DNA of 64,000 nt from Darwinimomas sp045600945. Its GTDB lineage: Bacteria; Bacillota; Clostridia; Lachnospirales; Lachnospiraceae. The translations under genes and the position numbers were made by a program. Each line of letters opens with the position of its first letter. Position 1 is the first letter of the stretch. Shown here in pieces: positions 41,366-48,844 of this stretch. A model generated the notes under the pieces. It ran no database searches. It was not told the origin of the DNA and was given only the letters and a program-made list of their open reading frames with translations. The stretch covers positions 37,323 to 101,322 of the forward strand of contig JAZRYX010000070.1 in assembly GCA_045600945.1 (NCBI GenBank), read 5' to 3'.

Positions 41366-43639
41366 CTAAAGTTGTGATCTTTGAATCTTTCCGTTTACTG
41401 TCTTGGGAAGAGACTTCCTGAACTCCACGATACGAGGATACTTGTAAGGCGCGGTATTGACCTTGACGTAATCCTGTATCTCCTTCACAAGTTCCGGTGT
41501 TCCCTCTTTGCCGTCCACCAGCACGATGCTTGCCTTGACTACCTGTCCTCTGACCGGATCCGGCGCAGCACTTACGCCGCACTCAAGTACATAAGGAAGC
41601 TCCATGATGACACTTTCGATTTCGAACGGTCCGATACGATATCCCGAAGACTTGATGACATCATCTGCTCTTCCGACATACCAGTAGAAACCATCCTCAT
41701 CCTTCCATGCAAGATCGCCTGTATGGTAGTAACCATCATGCCATGCTTTATTTGTGCCCTCTTCATCATTGTAATAACCCTTGAAGAGTCCGCACGGTAT
41801 CTTTTCATCTGTTCTTATACAGATCTCACCAGAGTCACCGAGTTCCGCAGGTTTTCCTTCTTTCGTGAGAAGTTCTATATCGTAAAGCGGTGTGGGCTTA
41901 CCCATTGATCCTATCTTGTGTGTTCCGCCGAGAAGATTTCCGATTGCAAGAGTAAGCTCTGTCTGTCCGAAACCTTCCATGATCTGAAGACCTGTTGCTT
42001 TCTCGAACTGTCTGTAGACTTCCGGATTAAGCGCCTCACCTGCTGTCGTCATATGAACGACTGATGAAAGATCATACTTGCTGATATCTTCTTTGACCAT
42101 CATGCGCAGCATAGTAGGCGGTGCGCAGAAAGTCGTGATCTTATATTGTGCAAAAAGCGGAAGGATATCTGATGCATTGAATTTACTGAAGTCATACGTA
42201 AATACTGCTCCCTCGCACAACCACTGTCCGTATAATTTTCCCCAGAGGGCCTTACCCCATCCGGTATCCGATATAGTAAAATGCAGACCGTTGTTGCTCA
42301 CTCCGTGCCAGTACTTGGCTGTAATAAAATGACCAAGTGCATATTTGTAACTGTGAACTGCGATCTTGGGATATCCTGTCGTGCCCGAAGTAAAGAACAT
42401 AAGCATCGGGTCATCACCGCAAGGCGTATCCTCCAATCTTAAGAAGCGGTCGCTGTACATAGCAAACTCTTCATCAAAATTATGCCACCCTTCCGTGTCC
42501 TTTCCGCCGACTGCTATTTTAAGCTGAAGTGTCGGACATTCATCCTCAACCTTATCTACACATTCCGGAACATTATCTTCCGTTGTGCAGACGATGGCTT
42601 TGACACCCGCTGCATTAAAACGATACTTGAAGTCATGAGCCTGTAACTGGCTGGTTGCAGGAATTGCAATCGCACCGAGTTTATGAAGTCCGAGTATAGT
42701 GAACCAGAACTGATAATGTCTCTTAAGAACTACCATGACTTTATCGCCTTCTCCGATTCCGAGCGACTTGAAGTAGTTTGCGCACTGTGCCGAATATTTC
42801 TTCATATCCTGGAAAGTAAATCTTCTTTCCACTTTATTCTTGTCAAGATGAATCATGGCAAGTTTTTCAGGATCGGCCTTTGCGATCTCATCGACGATAT
42901 CAAAAGCGAAATTGAATTTATCTTCATTCCTGAAACTGATCTTTTCAAGAGCACCCTTATCATTGGTTTCTGTCTCAATGAATTTGGAGCAGATAAGTTT
43001 CTTTTTGGACATTTTCGAAGGAATAAGAGTATTTCTGATCTCAACTTCCTTCTGGTCGGCTCCGGGAAGTACCACGGCAAGGAAGAAGCAGTCTTCTCCT
43101 TCTACCGCTATCATTCCGTGAGGTGTGGAGGAGTTGTAATATACACTGTCTCCCTCACTTAGGATCTCAATATTATCACCTATCTGAACTTTAAGCTTTC
43201 CCTTGATGATATAGTCATATTCCTGTCCGGAGTGCTTTGTCAGGTGTATCGGCTTGTCCTGTAAATCGGTTCTGTACTCATAGTGTACATAATACGGTTC
43301 GGCAATTTTCTTTCTGAAAAGCGGCGCGAGATTTTGTATCTCTATTCCGTCCTCCTTTGCAGTCTCCGCACCCTGTCCCTTACGTGTAACCGTATATGAT
43401 GACAGTTTTGCGCTGTGACCTTCGATAAGGTCACTCATATCTACGCCGAATGCGAGTGCACACTTATGAATGAATGTAAACGGAATATCTTTTTCCGCTG
43501 CCTCATAGCTTCGGTAATCTTCAAGGCTTACCTCAGTCTTTTCGGCCATCTCTTCTTCTGTGAAACCCGTGATCTCTCTAAGCTCACGGACTCGTAGGGC
43601 AAGATCTTTTAACTCTTTTGTATCTGCTGTTGTTGACAT
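41366..43639 (-). CDS. HTH-cupin-acyl-CoA synthetase fusion (copy 1)
   Basis: 757 residues, same three-domain plan as the following gene: XRE helix-turn-helix (RVRELREITGFTEEEMAEKT, about 17-36 onward), cupin with TKHSGQEYDY and YYNSSTPHGM, and a synthetase with FFTSGTTGYPK, GFGQTEL, YHTGDLAWKDEDGFYW and VNGKIQRSQL. The C-terminal subdomain is almost identical to its neighbour while the HTH and cupin differ more, so substrate handling is probably shared while signals may differ. It is the first gene of the operon, just after a terminator, with CGGAGG before the ATG. The promoter is not obvious. Confidence 0.9.
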   Translation of the reverse strand: MSTTADTKELKDLALRVRELREITGFTEEEMAEKTEVSLEDYRSYEAAEKDIPFTFIHKCALAFGVDMSDLIEGHSAKLSSYTVTRKGQGAETAKEDGIEIQNLAPLFRKKIAEPYYVHYEYRTDLQDKPIHLTKHSGQEYDYIIKGKLKVQIGDNIEILSEGDSVYYNSSTPHGMIAVEGEDCFFLAVVLPGADQKEVEIRNTLIPSKMSKKKLICSKFIETETNDKGALEKISFRNEDKFNFAFDIVDEIAKADPEKLAMIHLDKNKVERRFTFQDMKKYSAQCANYFKSLGIGEGDKVMVVLKRHYQFWFTILGLHKLGAIAIPATSQLQAHDFKYRFNAAGVKAIVCTTEDNVPECVDKVEDECPTLQLKIAVGGKDTEGWHNFDEEFAMYSDRFLRLEDTPCGDDPMLMFFTSGTTGYPKIAVHSYKYALGHFITAKYWHGVSNNGLHFTISDTGWGKALWGKLYGQWLCEGAVFTYDFSKFNASDILPLFAQYKITTFCAPPTMLRMMVKEDISKYDLSSVVHMTTAGEALNPEVYRQFEKATGLQIMEGFGQTELTLAIGNLLGGTHKIGSMGKPTPLYDIELLTKEGKPAELGDSGEICIRTDEKIPCGLFKGYYNDEEGTNKAWHDGYYHTGDLAWKDEDGFYWYVGRADDVIKSSGYRIGPFEIESVIMELPYVLECGVSAAPDPVRGQVVKASIVLVDGKEGTPELVKEIQDYVKVNTAPYKYPRIVEFRKSLPKTVNGKIQRSQL

Positions 43640-43669
43640 ACCGACCTCCGGAATCTTTATATTTTACAG

Positions 43670-43710
43670 AAAAAAATCAGGGCCCCGGCGTTTGCCAAAG
43701 CCCTAATTTT
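43670..43710. terminator. Terminator between the 35-residue gene and the synthetase operon
   Basis: Minus strand AGGGC-TTT-GGC-AAAC-GCC-GGG-GCCCT followed by GATTTTTTT. The plus strand also has a short T run. It could also act as an attenuator for the synthetase operon, whose start codon is 31 bases further on. Confidence 0.78.
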
Positions 43711-43757
43711 GCTTTCATTCATCCCTGTATCAATTTGTACGGAATGTCTTATTTTGC

Positions 43758-43865
43758 TCAATTATCGCATCGACAAAACGCCATCGTATTCACACCCACG
43801 AGTAGAATGCTCACGATGACGAGGATAATAGCGATAATTATGTTTGCAAAATTAAACATTTCCAT
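43758..43865 (-). CDS. Small membrane protein, 35 residues
   Basis: ATG 43865 with GAGAGGA five to six bases upstream, stop TGA at 43758. The peptide begins MEMFNFANIIIA, has one hydrophobic helix of about 17 residues (IIIAIILVIVSILLVGV) and ends NTMAFCRCDN with two cysteines in a basic/polar tail. A near-consensus promoter starts about 17 bases before the ATG and a terminator follows, so this is a separate gene rather than a random frame. I recognise no family. It may be a regulator of a membrane partner or a leader peptide for the synthetase operon. The other 200 or so bases between 43640 and 43962 hold only these signals. Confidence 0.6.
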   Translation of the reverse strand: MEMFNFANIIIAIILVIVSILLVGVNTMAFCRCDN

Positions 43866-43888
43866 TATTTCCTCTCAATTACGGAATA

Positions 43889-43917
43889 ATTGTACTACCA
43901 TTGTGTATAATTGTCAA
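43889..43917 (-). promoter_or_regulatory. Promoter of the 35-residue membrane protein
   Basis: Minus strand perfect TTGACA (43917-43912), a 17-base spacer, TACAAT (43894-43889). Plus-strand TTGTACTACCA (43890-43900) overlaps the -10 box and fits the loose T-N-GT-N3-AC-N-A operator form. Confidence 0.75.
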
Positions 43918-43962
43918 ATTCTTTATGCATTTTTTGTTGATTTAGACCAATAGAGTATAGCT

Positions 43963-45417
43963 TTACTGTTTTTTAATGGGCTTGCCGGAGGAGACGATGC
44001 ACTCCTCGGGACATACCAATATACAGAGATGGCATCCGACACATTTCTTCGGATCCATAAGTGGCTTACGGTCCTCGCCGAGGGTGATGGCCTGATGGCC
44101 GCCATCCATGCATGAGATATAACAACGTCCGCATCCGCTGCAATATAATTTTTCGAATTTCGGATATACTACAACGTCGCGTTCGATATCTTCGATATCA
44201 ACTACCTGTCTGAGCTGATGGGCAGGTGCAGTATCCATGTTCAGGCCGTTAGCATTCAGATATGTTGCCAGGCCTTCGGTCAGGTCTTCGATGATGCGGT
44301 ATCCGTACTGCATCACTGCTGTGGTGATTTGAACTGTCTTAGCTCCATAGCCGATATATTCTGCTGCGTCACGCCAGGTCTCGATTCCTCCCATGGCTGA
44401 GATATGCATTCCATTGAGGTGCTTATTATCACTTAGTTCTGTTATAAAACGAAGTGCTATCGGTTTTACTGCTTTGCCTGAGAGTCCGCCGACTGCGACT
44501 TTGCCTTCGTTTGAAACTATGAGACTCTTGATGGTGTTGATTGCGGCTATTCCGTCGGCTCCTCCGCGCATGGCGGCTTCTGCTGCCGGCGACATGGTCA
44601 TTACATTCGGCGTCAGTTTCGCAAGCACCGGGATGGTGCAGTTTTCTTTCGCAATCCGTGTATATTTTTCTACCAGTTCGGGAATCTGACCTACATCTGA
44701 TCCGGTTCCTTCTGCTGTCATATTCGGGCATGAGAAGTTGAGCTCGACTGCGTCTGCACCGGCTTCTTCGACAGCTTTGCACAGGAAAGCCCATTCGTCC
44801 TCATCTCGTCCCATTACGGAGGCAATAAGCAGGCGGTCCGGATAGTTTTCTTTTAATTTACGGAAAGTATCAAGGTTTTCGACCAGTGAGTGATCCGACA
44901 GCTGCTCGATGTTCTTAAAACCGTATATACTTCCGGAGTCATCTCTTATTGCTGCAAAGCGCGGTGAGGCCTCATGTATATCCATAAGGCATATTGTTTT
45001 GAAGGCAGCTCCTCCCCAACCTGCATCAAAAGCGCGTGCACACATATCATAAGTGCTGCTGACTACGGAAGAAGACAGAATGAATGGGTTGATCGTCTTA
45101 AAGCCGAAGAAGTCAGTCTTCAGGCATTCGGTATCATTTGAATGAAGATCTCTGTTGCGCATGACCGAGTCGAGTTTTCCCATCATGTGCTTGATCGGAA
45201 CCTTATTTATGCATGCATCTTCGCATGGTGCTTCACAAGTCGCACAGGGAAAATCTTCCGGCATGAGACGTGCAGCATTTCTGTCGTTGTCAAACCAGAT
45301 GCTTCTGAGTTTTTTTGCAGGATCCAGTTTTTCACAGACTAATGAACAAGGTGCGTTGTAGCAAAGTTCGCAGCTGATCATGCTTTCACGGTATATGAGT
45401 CGTTTAAGTTCGTTCAT
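43963..45417 (-). CDS. PreA-like dihydropyrimidine dehydrogenase subunit with extra N-terminal cysteine region
   Basis: 484 residues from ATG 45417 (AAGGGG eight bases upstream). Residues 14-75 carry CELCYNAPCSLVC and CATCEAPCEDAC, resembling the N-terminal iron-sulfur region of dihydropyrimidine dehydrogenase. The central FMN TIM barrel has LNFSCPNMTAEGTGSDVG with the catalytic Cys, and GGLSGKAVKPIALR. The C-terminus has CSGCGRCYISC and CVGCHLCILVCP, two 4Fe-4S clusters. It may reduce uracil/thymine or a related ring. The PreT-like flavin partner is not next to it. Other pyrimidine genes are absent, so the substrate is open. Confidence 0.82.
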   Translation of the reverse strand: MNELKRLIYRESMISCELCYNAPCSLVCEKLDPAKKLRSIWFDNDRNAARLMPEDFPCATCEAPCEDACINKVPIKHMMGKLDSVMRNRDLHSNDTECLKTDFFGFKTINPFILSSSVVSSTYDMCARAFDAGWGGAAFKTICLMDIHEASPRFAAIRDDSGSIYGFKNIEQLSDHSLVENLDTFRKLKENYPDRLLIASVMGRDEDEWAFLCKAVEEAGADAVELNFSCPNMTAEGTGSDVGQIPELVEKYTRIAKENCTIPVLAKLTPNVMTMSPAAEAAMRGGADGIAAINTIKSLIVSNEGKVAVGGLSGKAVKPIALRFITELSDNKHLNGMHISAMGGIETWRDAAEYIGYGAKTVQITTAVMQYGYRIIEDLTEGLATYLNANGLNMDTAPAHQLRQVVDIEDIERDVVVYPKFEKLYCSGCGRCYISCMDGGHQAITLGEDRKPLMDPKKCVGCHLCILVCPEECIVSSGKPIKKQ

Positions 45418-45452
45418 GCGTGGCCCCTTTCGTGTGATTATTACTTTGAGTA

Positions 45453-45488
45453 AGTATAACACAAAAATGCGGCATTCGCATTCCGCAA
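45453..45488 (-). terminator. AEC transporter terminator overlapping the preA-like promoter region
   Basis: Minus strand TGCGG (45487-45483), a ten-base loop, CCGCA (45472-45468), then TTTTTG. The T run leads straight into TATACT (45458-45453), a probable -10 box of the PreA-like gene, so terminator and promoter overlap. The stem is part of the dispersed repeat described separately. Confidence 0.55.
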
Positions 45489-45512
45489 AGCAGGCACCAT
45501 CCCGCGTCTCAA
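45468..45512. repeat. Degenerate copy of a dispersed palindromic repeat
   Basis: CATTCGCATTCCGCAAAGC (45473-45491) is identical to a piece of the repeat near 63755-63773, and the following GCACCATCCCGCG resembles GCGCCATCGCGCG there. The two loci are 18 kb apart and otherwise unrelated. Confidence 0.6.
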
Positions 45513-46471
45513 ACCATCTCTGCTAATTTTATGATAACCATCATAAATAAAGGTATCGTAATCACCGAACCCAATGTGGAAATTACTGCGGTTTGAGTCG
45601 GATATGTTCCGTCTACTCCAAAATCTTCTGCAAATATTATGGTATTTAAACCCAGAGGCAGAGTTGAATAGATTCCCATTGTTATAACGATGTCTCTGCC
45701 CATAATAGTGTTTTTTCCAAGAAAATATGCTATCGGAATCAGTATTACGGGAATGATTATCAGCTTTATAAAAGACATCTTATACGCCATCTTATTTGAA
45801 AAACATTTTGATATTCCCATTCTGGCAACAGTCATTCCGGTTAACAGCATGGCCAGAGGACCTGCCGCCTGACTTCCCGCATCTCCGATGTTCTTCAGAA
45901 TATTGGGATATGGCAGACCGGATAATCCGTATGCCGCTCCCAGCAAGGTCCCCAGCAAAGCCGGATTCTTAAAACCAGCCAGTATTTTTTTAATTCCCGT
46001 TTCTTTTACACCGGGATTCCAGTCATTGATTGCAACAATATATACATAGAAAGGAAGTGCTAAATAGAATATGCAGAACTTGGCAACCATCTCTGTTCCG
46101 AAAAGTGCCAGTACAAACGGCGTTCCGAAGAAACCAGCGTTCGGTACAACCAATGAATAAGTATTGGTTAGCTGCTCGATTCTGTTTCCTCCGAGAGCTT
46201 TTGTAGCGGGTATGCTTATAAGCCATGACAATACAAGTAAAGCCGTACCGGTAATAAAAATCATCATGTATTTTCCAAGTTTATCAACCGTACAATCCTG
46301 AACTATGCTGTTAAACAGCAGTAGAGGGATCATAATCTGCAAGCTGATTCTTGATAGGGTTTCAGTAGCATTTTCAGGTATTATATGCCTCGCGTATAAG
46401 AAATATCCCGCAGCGCAAAAAAACAGAAATGTTCCTATTCTTTCAATCGAAATAACAAAAATATCAGACAT
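45509..46471 (-). CDS. AEC (auxin efflux carrier) family transporter
   Basis: 320 residues with ten hydrophobic segments. The split-helix signature NAGFFGTPFVLALFG lies near residue 110, and a PxLxxxLxG-like segment NPALLGTLLGAAYGLSG near 170. Bacterial members carry malate, malonate and other small organic anions. It follows the GntR regulator in transcription order after a terminator, so it has its own promoter in 46472-46550; that stretch also holds TTGTATGATGTAATAC, a weak operator-like sequence. Substrate unknown. Confidence 0.85.
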   Translation of the reverse strand: MSDIFVISIERIGTFLFFCAAGYFLYARHIIPENATETLSRISLQIMIPLLLFNSIVQDCTVDKLGKYMMIFITGTALLVLSWLISIPATKALGGNRIEQLTNTYSLVVPNAGFFGTPFVLALFGTEMVAKFCIFYLALPFYVYIVAINDWNPGVKETGIKKILAGFKNPALLGTLLGAAYGLSGLPYPNILKNIGDAGSQAAGPLAMLLTGMTVARMGISKCFSNKMAYKMSFIKLIIIPVILIPIAYFLGKNTIMGRDIVITMGIYSTLPLGLNTIIFAEDFGVDGTYPTQTAVISTLGSVITIPLFMMVIIKLAEMV

Positions 46472-46550
46472 AGTCTATCCCTTCCGACACCATACCACGC
46501 GGGTGAATGATATTCAGGAGCGAAGTTGTATGATGTAATACGTCTCAATC

Positions 46551-46588
46551 TAAAAACTATCCGATTTCCACCTGTAGAAAATCGGATA
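46551..46588 (-). terminator. Terminator of the GntR gene
   Basis: Minus strand ATCCGATTT pairs with AAATCGGAT around an 11-base loop, followed by AGTTTTTAG, five bases after the gntR stop. Confidence 0.82.
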
Positions 46589-46592
46589 ATGG

Positions 46593-47279
46593 TTAGTTCT
46601 GCTGAATCTGTTTAATAGTTCCGTTAATATGAACTCTCATTATCTCACGAGCTTTTTCCTCGTCGTGATTAATGATTGCATTAAGCACATCCTTATGGCA
46701 CTTTCTTGCGAAGCTTGTACCCATTTTACGCACAATTGTCTTCATATTGCCATAATATGCCTTGGCAAATGTGTCATAAATATGAATCAGCAAATCGTTA
46801 TGACAAGCTCTGGCTACCAGATAATGAAAGTCCGCATCATATTTTGCACTCTTTTCAAGATCATCCTTAACAGCTGCAAACTTGTCATAATTGTCCTGCA
46901 ATTTTTCAATGTCTTCATCGGTTGCCCTTTTTGCAGCAAGTCCGGCAACTTCAGACTCAAAAATCTTCCTGAATTCCATTAAATTCATTAATTCACAGGA
47001 ATTAAATGCTACCAAAGGAACCAGGCTGTCAGCCATTTTTGAGCTTGTAAGCTGGCACACATAAGTTCCGGAACCGCGTCTTTTTTCAATAAGACCCATC
47101 CCTTCAAGCTTATTTAATGCACCCCTCACGGAAATCCGGCTGACATCAAGAAGTTCACATAATTCAGTTTCTGACGGAATCTTTGTTTTCGGTGGCCATT
47201 CTCCGGATACAATAGTGTCGTACAGCTGGGTAAAAATCTCTTCGGTAATATTCTGTTTTTTAATTGATCTGATCGGCAT
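46593..47279 (-). CDS. GntR-family regulator, FadR/FCD subfamily
   Basis: 228 residues. The N-terminal winged helix (about 8-75) has IVSGEWPPKTKIPSETELCE and VSRISVRGALNKLEGMGLIEKRRGSGTYV, both highly typical. The all-helical FCD ligand domain (about 90-220) has the metal-binding His/Asp pattern, with DADFHYLVARACHN and INHDEEKAREIMRVHI. Members of this group sense sugar acids and organic acids. TTGTATTACAA sites at the catabolic promoters to the right fit the operator form of the subfamily, so this is the best local candidate for their regulator. Confidence 0.92.
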   Translation of the reverse strand: MPIRSIKKQNITEEIFTQLYDTIVSGEWPPKTKIPSETELCELLDVSRISVRGALNKLEGMGLIEKRRGSGTYVCQLTSSKMADSLVPLVAFNSCELMNLMEFRKIFESEVAGLAAKRATDEDIEKLQDNYDKFAAVKDDLEKSAKYDADFHYLVARACHNDLLIHIYDTFAKAYYGNMKTIVRKMGTSFARKCHKDVLNAIINHDEEKAREIMRVHINGTIKQIQQN

Positions 47280-47302
47280 AATACCCCTTATTTGATAAGT
47301 AT

Positions 47303-47360
47303 TTGTCTAAATTAGAACAATTAGAAAGCTTCGCTATTTTGTCCTTCGAATAATATTATA
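47303..47360 (-). promoter_or_regulatory. gntR promoter region with inverted repeat
   Basis: Perfect TATAAT on the minus strand (47360-47355); the -35 is poor (TTCTTG at 18 bases or TTGATT at 15). Downstream, TTGTCTAA-A-TTAGAACAA (47303-47320) is an inverted repeat with one extra base, lying between the start site and the ATG. It differs from the TTGTATTACAA motif. Confidence 0.5.
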
Positions 47361-47390
47361 ACTTTATTGATAATAAATCAAGAACTATTC

Positions 47391-48836
47391 CTACATTGTT
47401 GCGGTAGTGCTGCCGCCATGGCCTGTCCAGTTTGTATGGAAATATTCTTTACGGGGTTTATCAACCCGTTCGTAAGTATGAGCGCCGAAATAATCCCTTT
47501 GTGCCTGGAGAAGATTTGCCGGAAGCTTTTCGCATGTATATCCGTCAAAATACGACAATGCTGCCGCCATAGCTGGACATGATATTCCGCTAAGGCAGGA
47601 CTGTGCTACTACCTCTCTCCATGAGTCTTCACAATCCTCAATAATGGTCTTGAAGTATTCGTCCATGATCAGATTTTGAAGGTCGGGATTCTTATCAAAT
47701 GCATCTTTTATCTTTCCCAGAAATACGGATCGAATGATGCATCCGCCTCTCCACATAAATGCTATACCGCCATAATTCAGATCCCATCCGTATGTCTCTG
47801 CAGCGGATTTCATAAGGGCATAACCCTGAGCATAAGAAATGATTTTTGAAGCATAAAGAGCCTTTCTGATTTTTTCAATAAACTCTTCCTTGTCTCCGGT
47901 ATATGCTTTAACCTTACGTTCATATGCCTTAGAAGCAGTTACTCTTTCGTCTTTCATCGCCGACAGGCATCGTGCAAAGACGGCTGAAGTAATAAGTGTA
48001 AGCGGATAACCTTCATCAAGTGCGGCTATAGAAGTCCACTTTCCTGTTCCCTTCTGTCCGGCTGTATCAAGAATCTTGTCAACGATCGGAGTCCCGTCTT
48101 CATCCTTATATCCTAAAATATCTCCGGTAATCTCAATCAAATAAGAGTCAAGTTCTGTTTCGTTCCACTTTGCAAAAATTTTCTGCATCTCATCTGCACT
48201 AAGTCCGAGTACATCTCTCATAAGCTGATATGCTTCACATATAAGTTCCATATCACCGTACTCTATTCCGTTATGAACCATCTTTACAAAATGACCCGCA
48301 CCGTTTTCTCCGACCCATTCGCAGCATGCTGAACCATCCTCAACATGAGCACAGATTGATTGGAATATAGGTTTAACTTCTTCCCAGGCTTTTGGTGAGC
48401 CGCCCGGCATCATACTCGGCCCTTTAAGAGCTCCTTCTTCCCCGCCGGACACACCTGTTCCGATGTAATAAAGTCCCTTGCTCTCAACATACTCTGTTCT
48501 TCTGATTGTATCGGGAAAATGTGAATTACCGCCATCAATAATGATATCTCCTGGTTCCAGCACTTCAAGGAGCTGTTCAATCATTGAATCTACAGCTCCT
48601 CCTGCTTTAACCATCATCATAACCTTGCGAGGTTTTTTTATTGATGCCGCGAGCTCCGACAGACTGTGTGTACCTATAATATTCAGTCCCTTTGCTCTTC
48701 CTTCAATAAATGCATCAACCTTAGAAATTGTTCTGTTATAAACAGCAACAGTATATCCTTTGGATTCCATATTCATAATAAGATTCTCACCCATTACGGC
48801 AAGTCCTATTAATCCAATGTCTGCAAGTTTATTCAT
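47391..48836 (-). CDS. gnd: 6-phosphogluconate dehydrogenase (decarboxylating), NADP-type
   Basis: 481 residues. Begins ADIGLIGLAVMGENLIMNM and has VAVYNRTISKVDAF, the Asn-Arg-Thr pattern that binds the NADP phosphate. GVSGGEEGALKGPSMMPGG and HNGIEYGDMELICEAY contain the catalytic Lys/Ser and substrate residues. The C-terminal tail FHTNWTGHGG is the substrate-closing arm. It converts 6-phosphogluconate to ribulose 5-phosphate and CO2. It is the last of four closely spaced sugar genes. Confidence 0.96.
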   Translation of the reverse strand: MNKLADIGLIGLAVMGENLIMNMESKGYTVAVYNRTISKVDAFIEGRAKGLNIIGTHSLSELAASIKKPRKVMMMVKAGGAVDSMIEQLLEVLEPGDIIIDGGNSHFPDTIRRTEYVESKGLYYIGTGVSGGEEGALKGPSMMPGGSPKAWEEVKPIFQSICAHVEDGSACCEWVGENGAGHFVKMVHNGIEYGDMELICEAYQLMRDVLGLSADEMQKIFAKWNETELDSYLIEITGDILGYKDEDGTPIVDKILDTAGQKGTGKWTSIAALDEGYPLTLITSAVFARCLSAMKDERVTASKAYERKVKAYTGDKEEFIEKIRKALYASKIISYAQGYALMKSAAETYGWDLNYGGIAFMWRGGCIIRSVFLGKIKDAFDKNPDLQNLIMDEYFKTIIEDCEDSWREVVAQSCLSGISCPAMAAALSYFDGYTCEKLPANLLQAQRDYFGAHTYERVDKPRKEYFHTNWTGHGGSTTATM

Positions 48837-48844
48837 ACATTCTC

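Noticed and set aside
43618..43953. Plus-strand frame of 111 codons
   Set aside because: It runs antisense through the synthetase start, a terminator, the 35-residue gene and its promoter, and has no start signal.
46526..46541. TTGTATGATGTAATAC as a further copy of the shared operator
   Set aside because: Spacing and symmetry do not match TTGTATTACAA; too weak to count without binding data.
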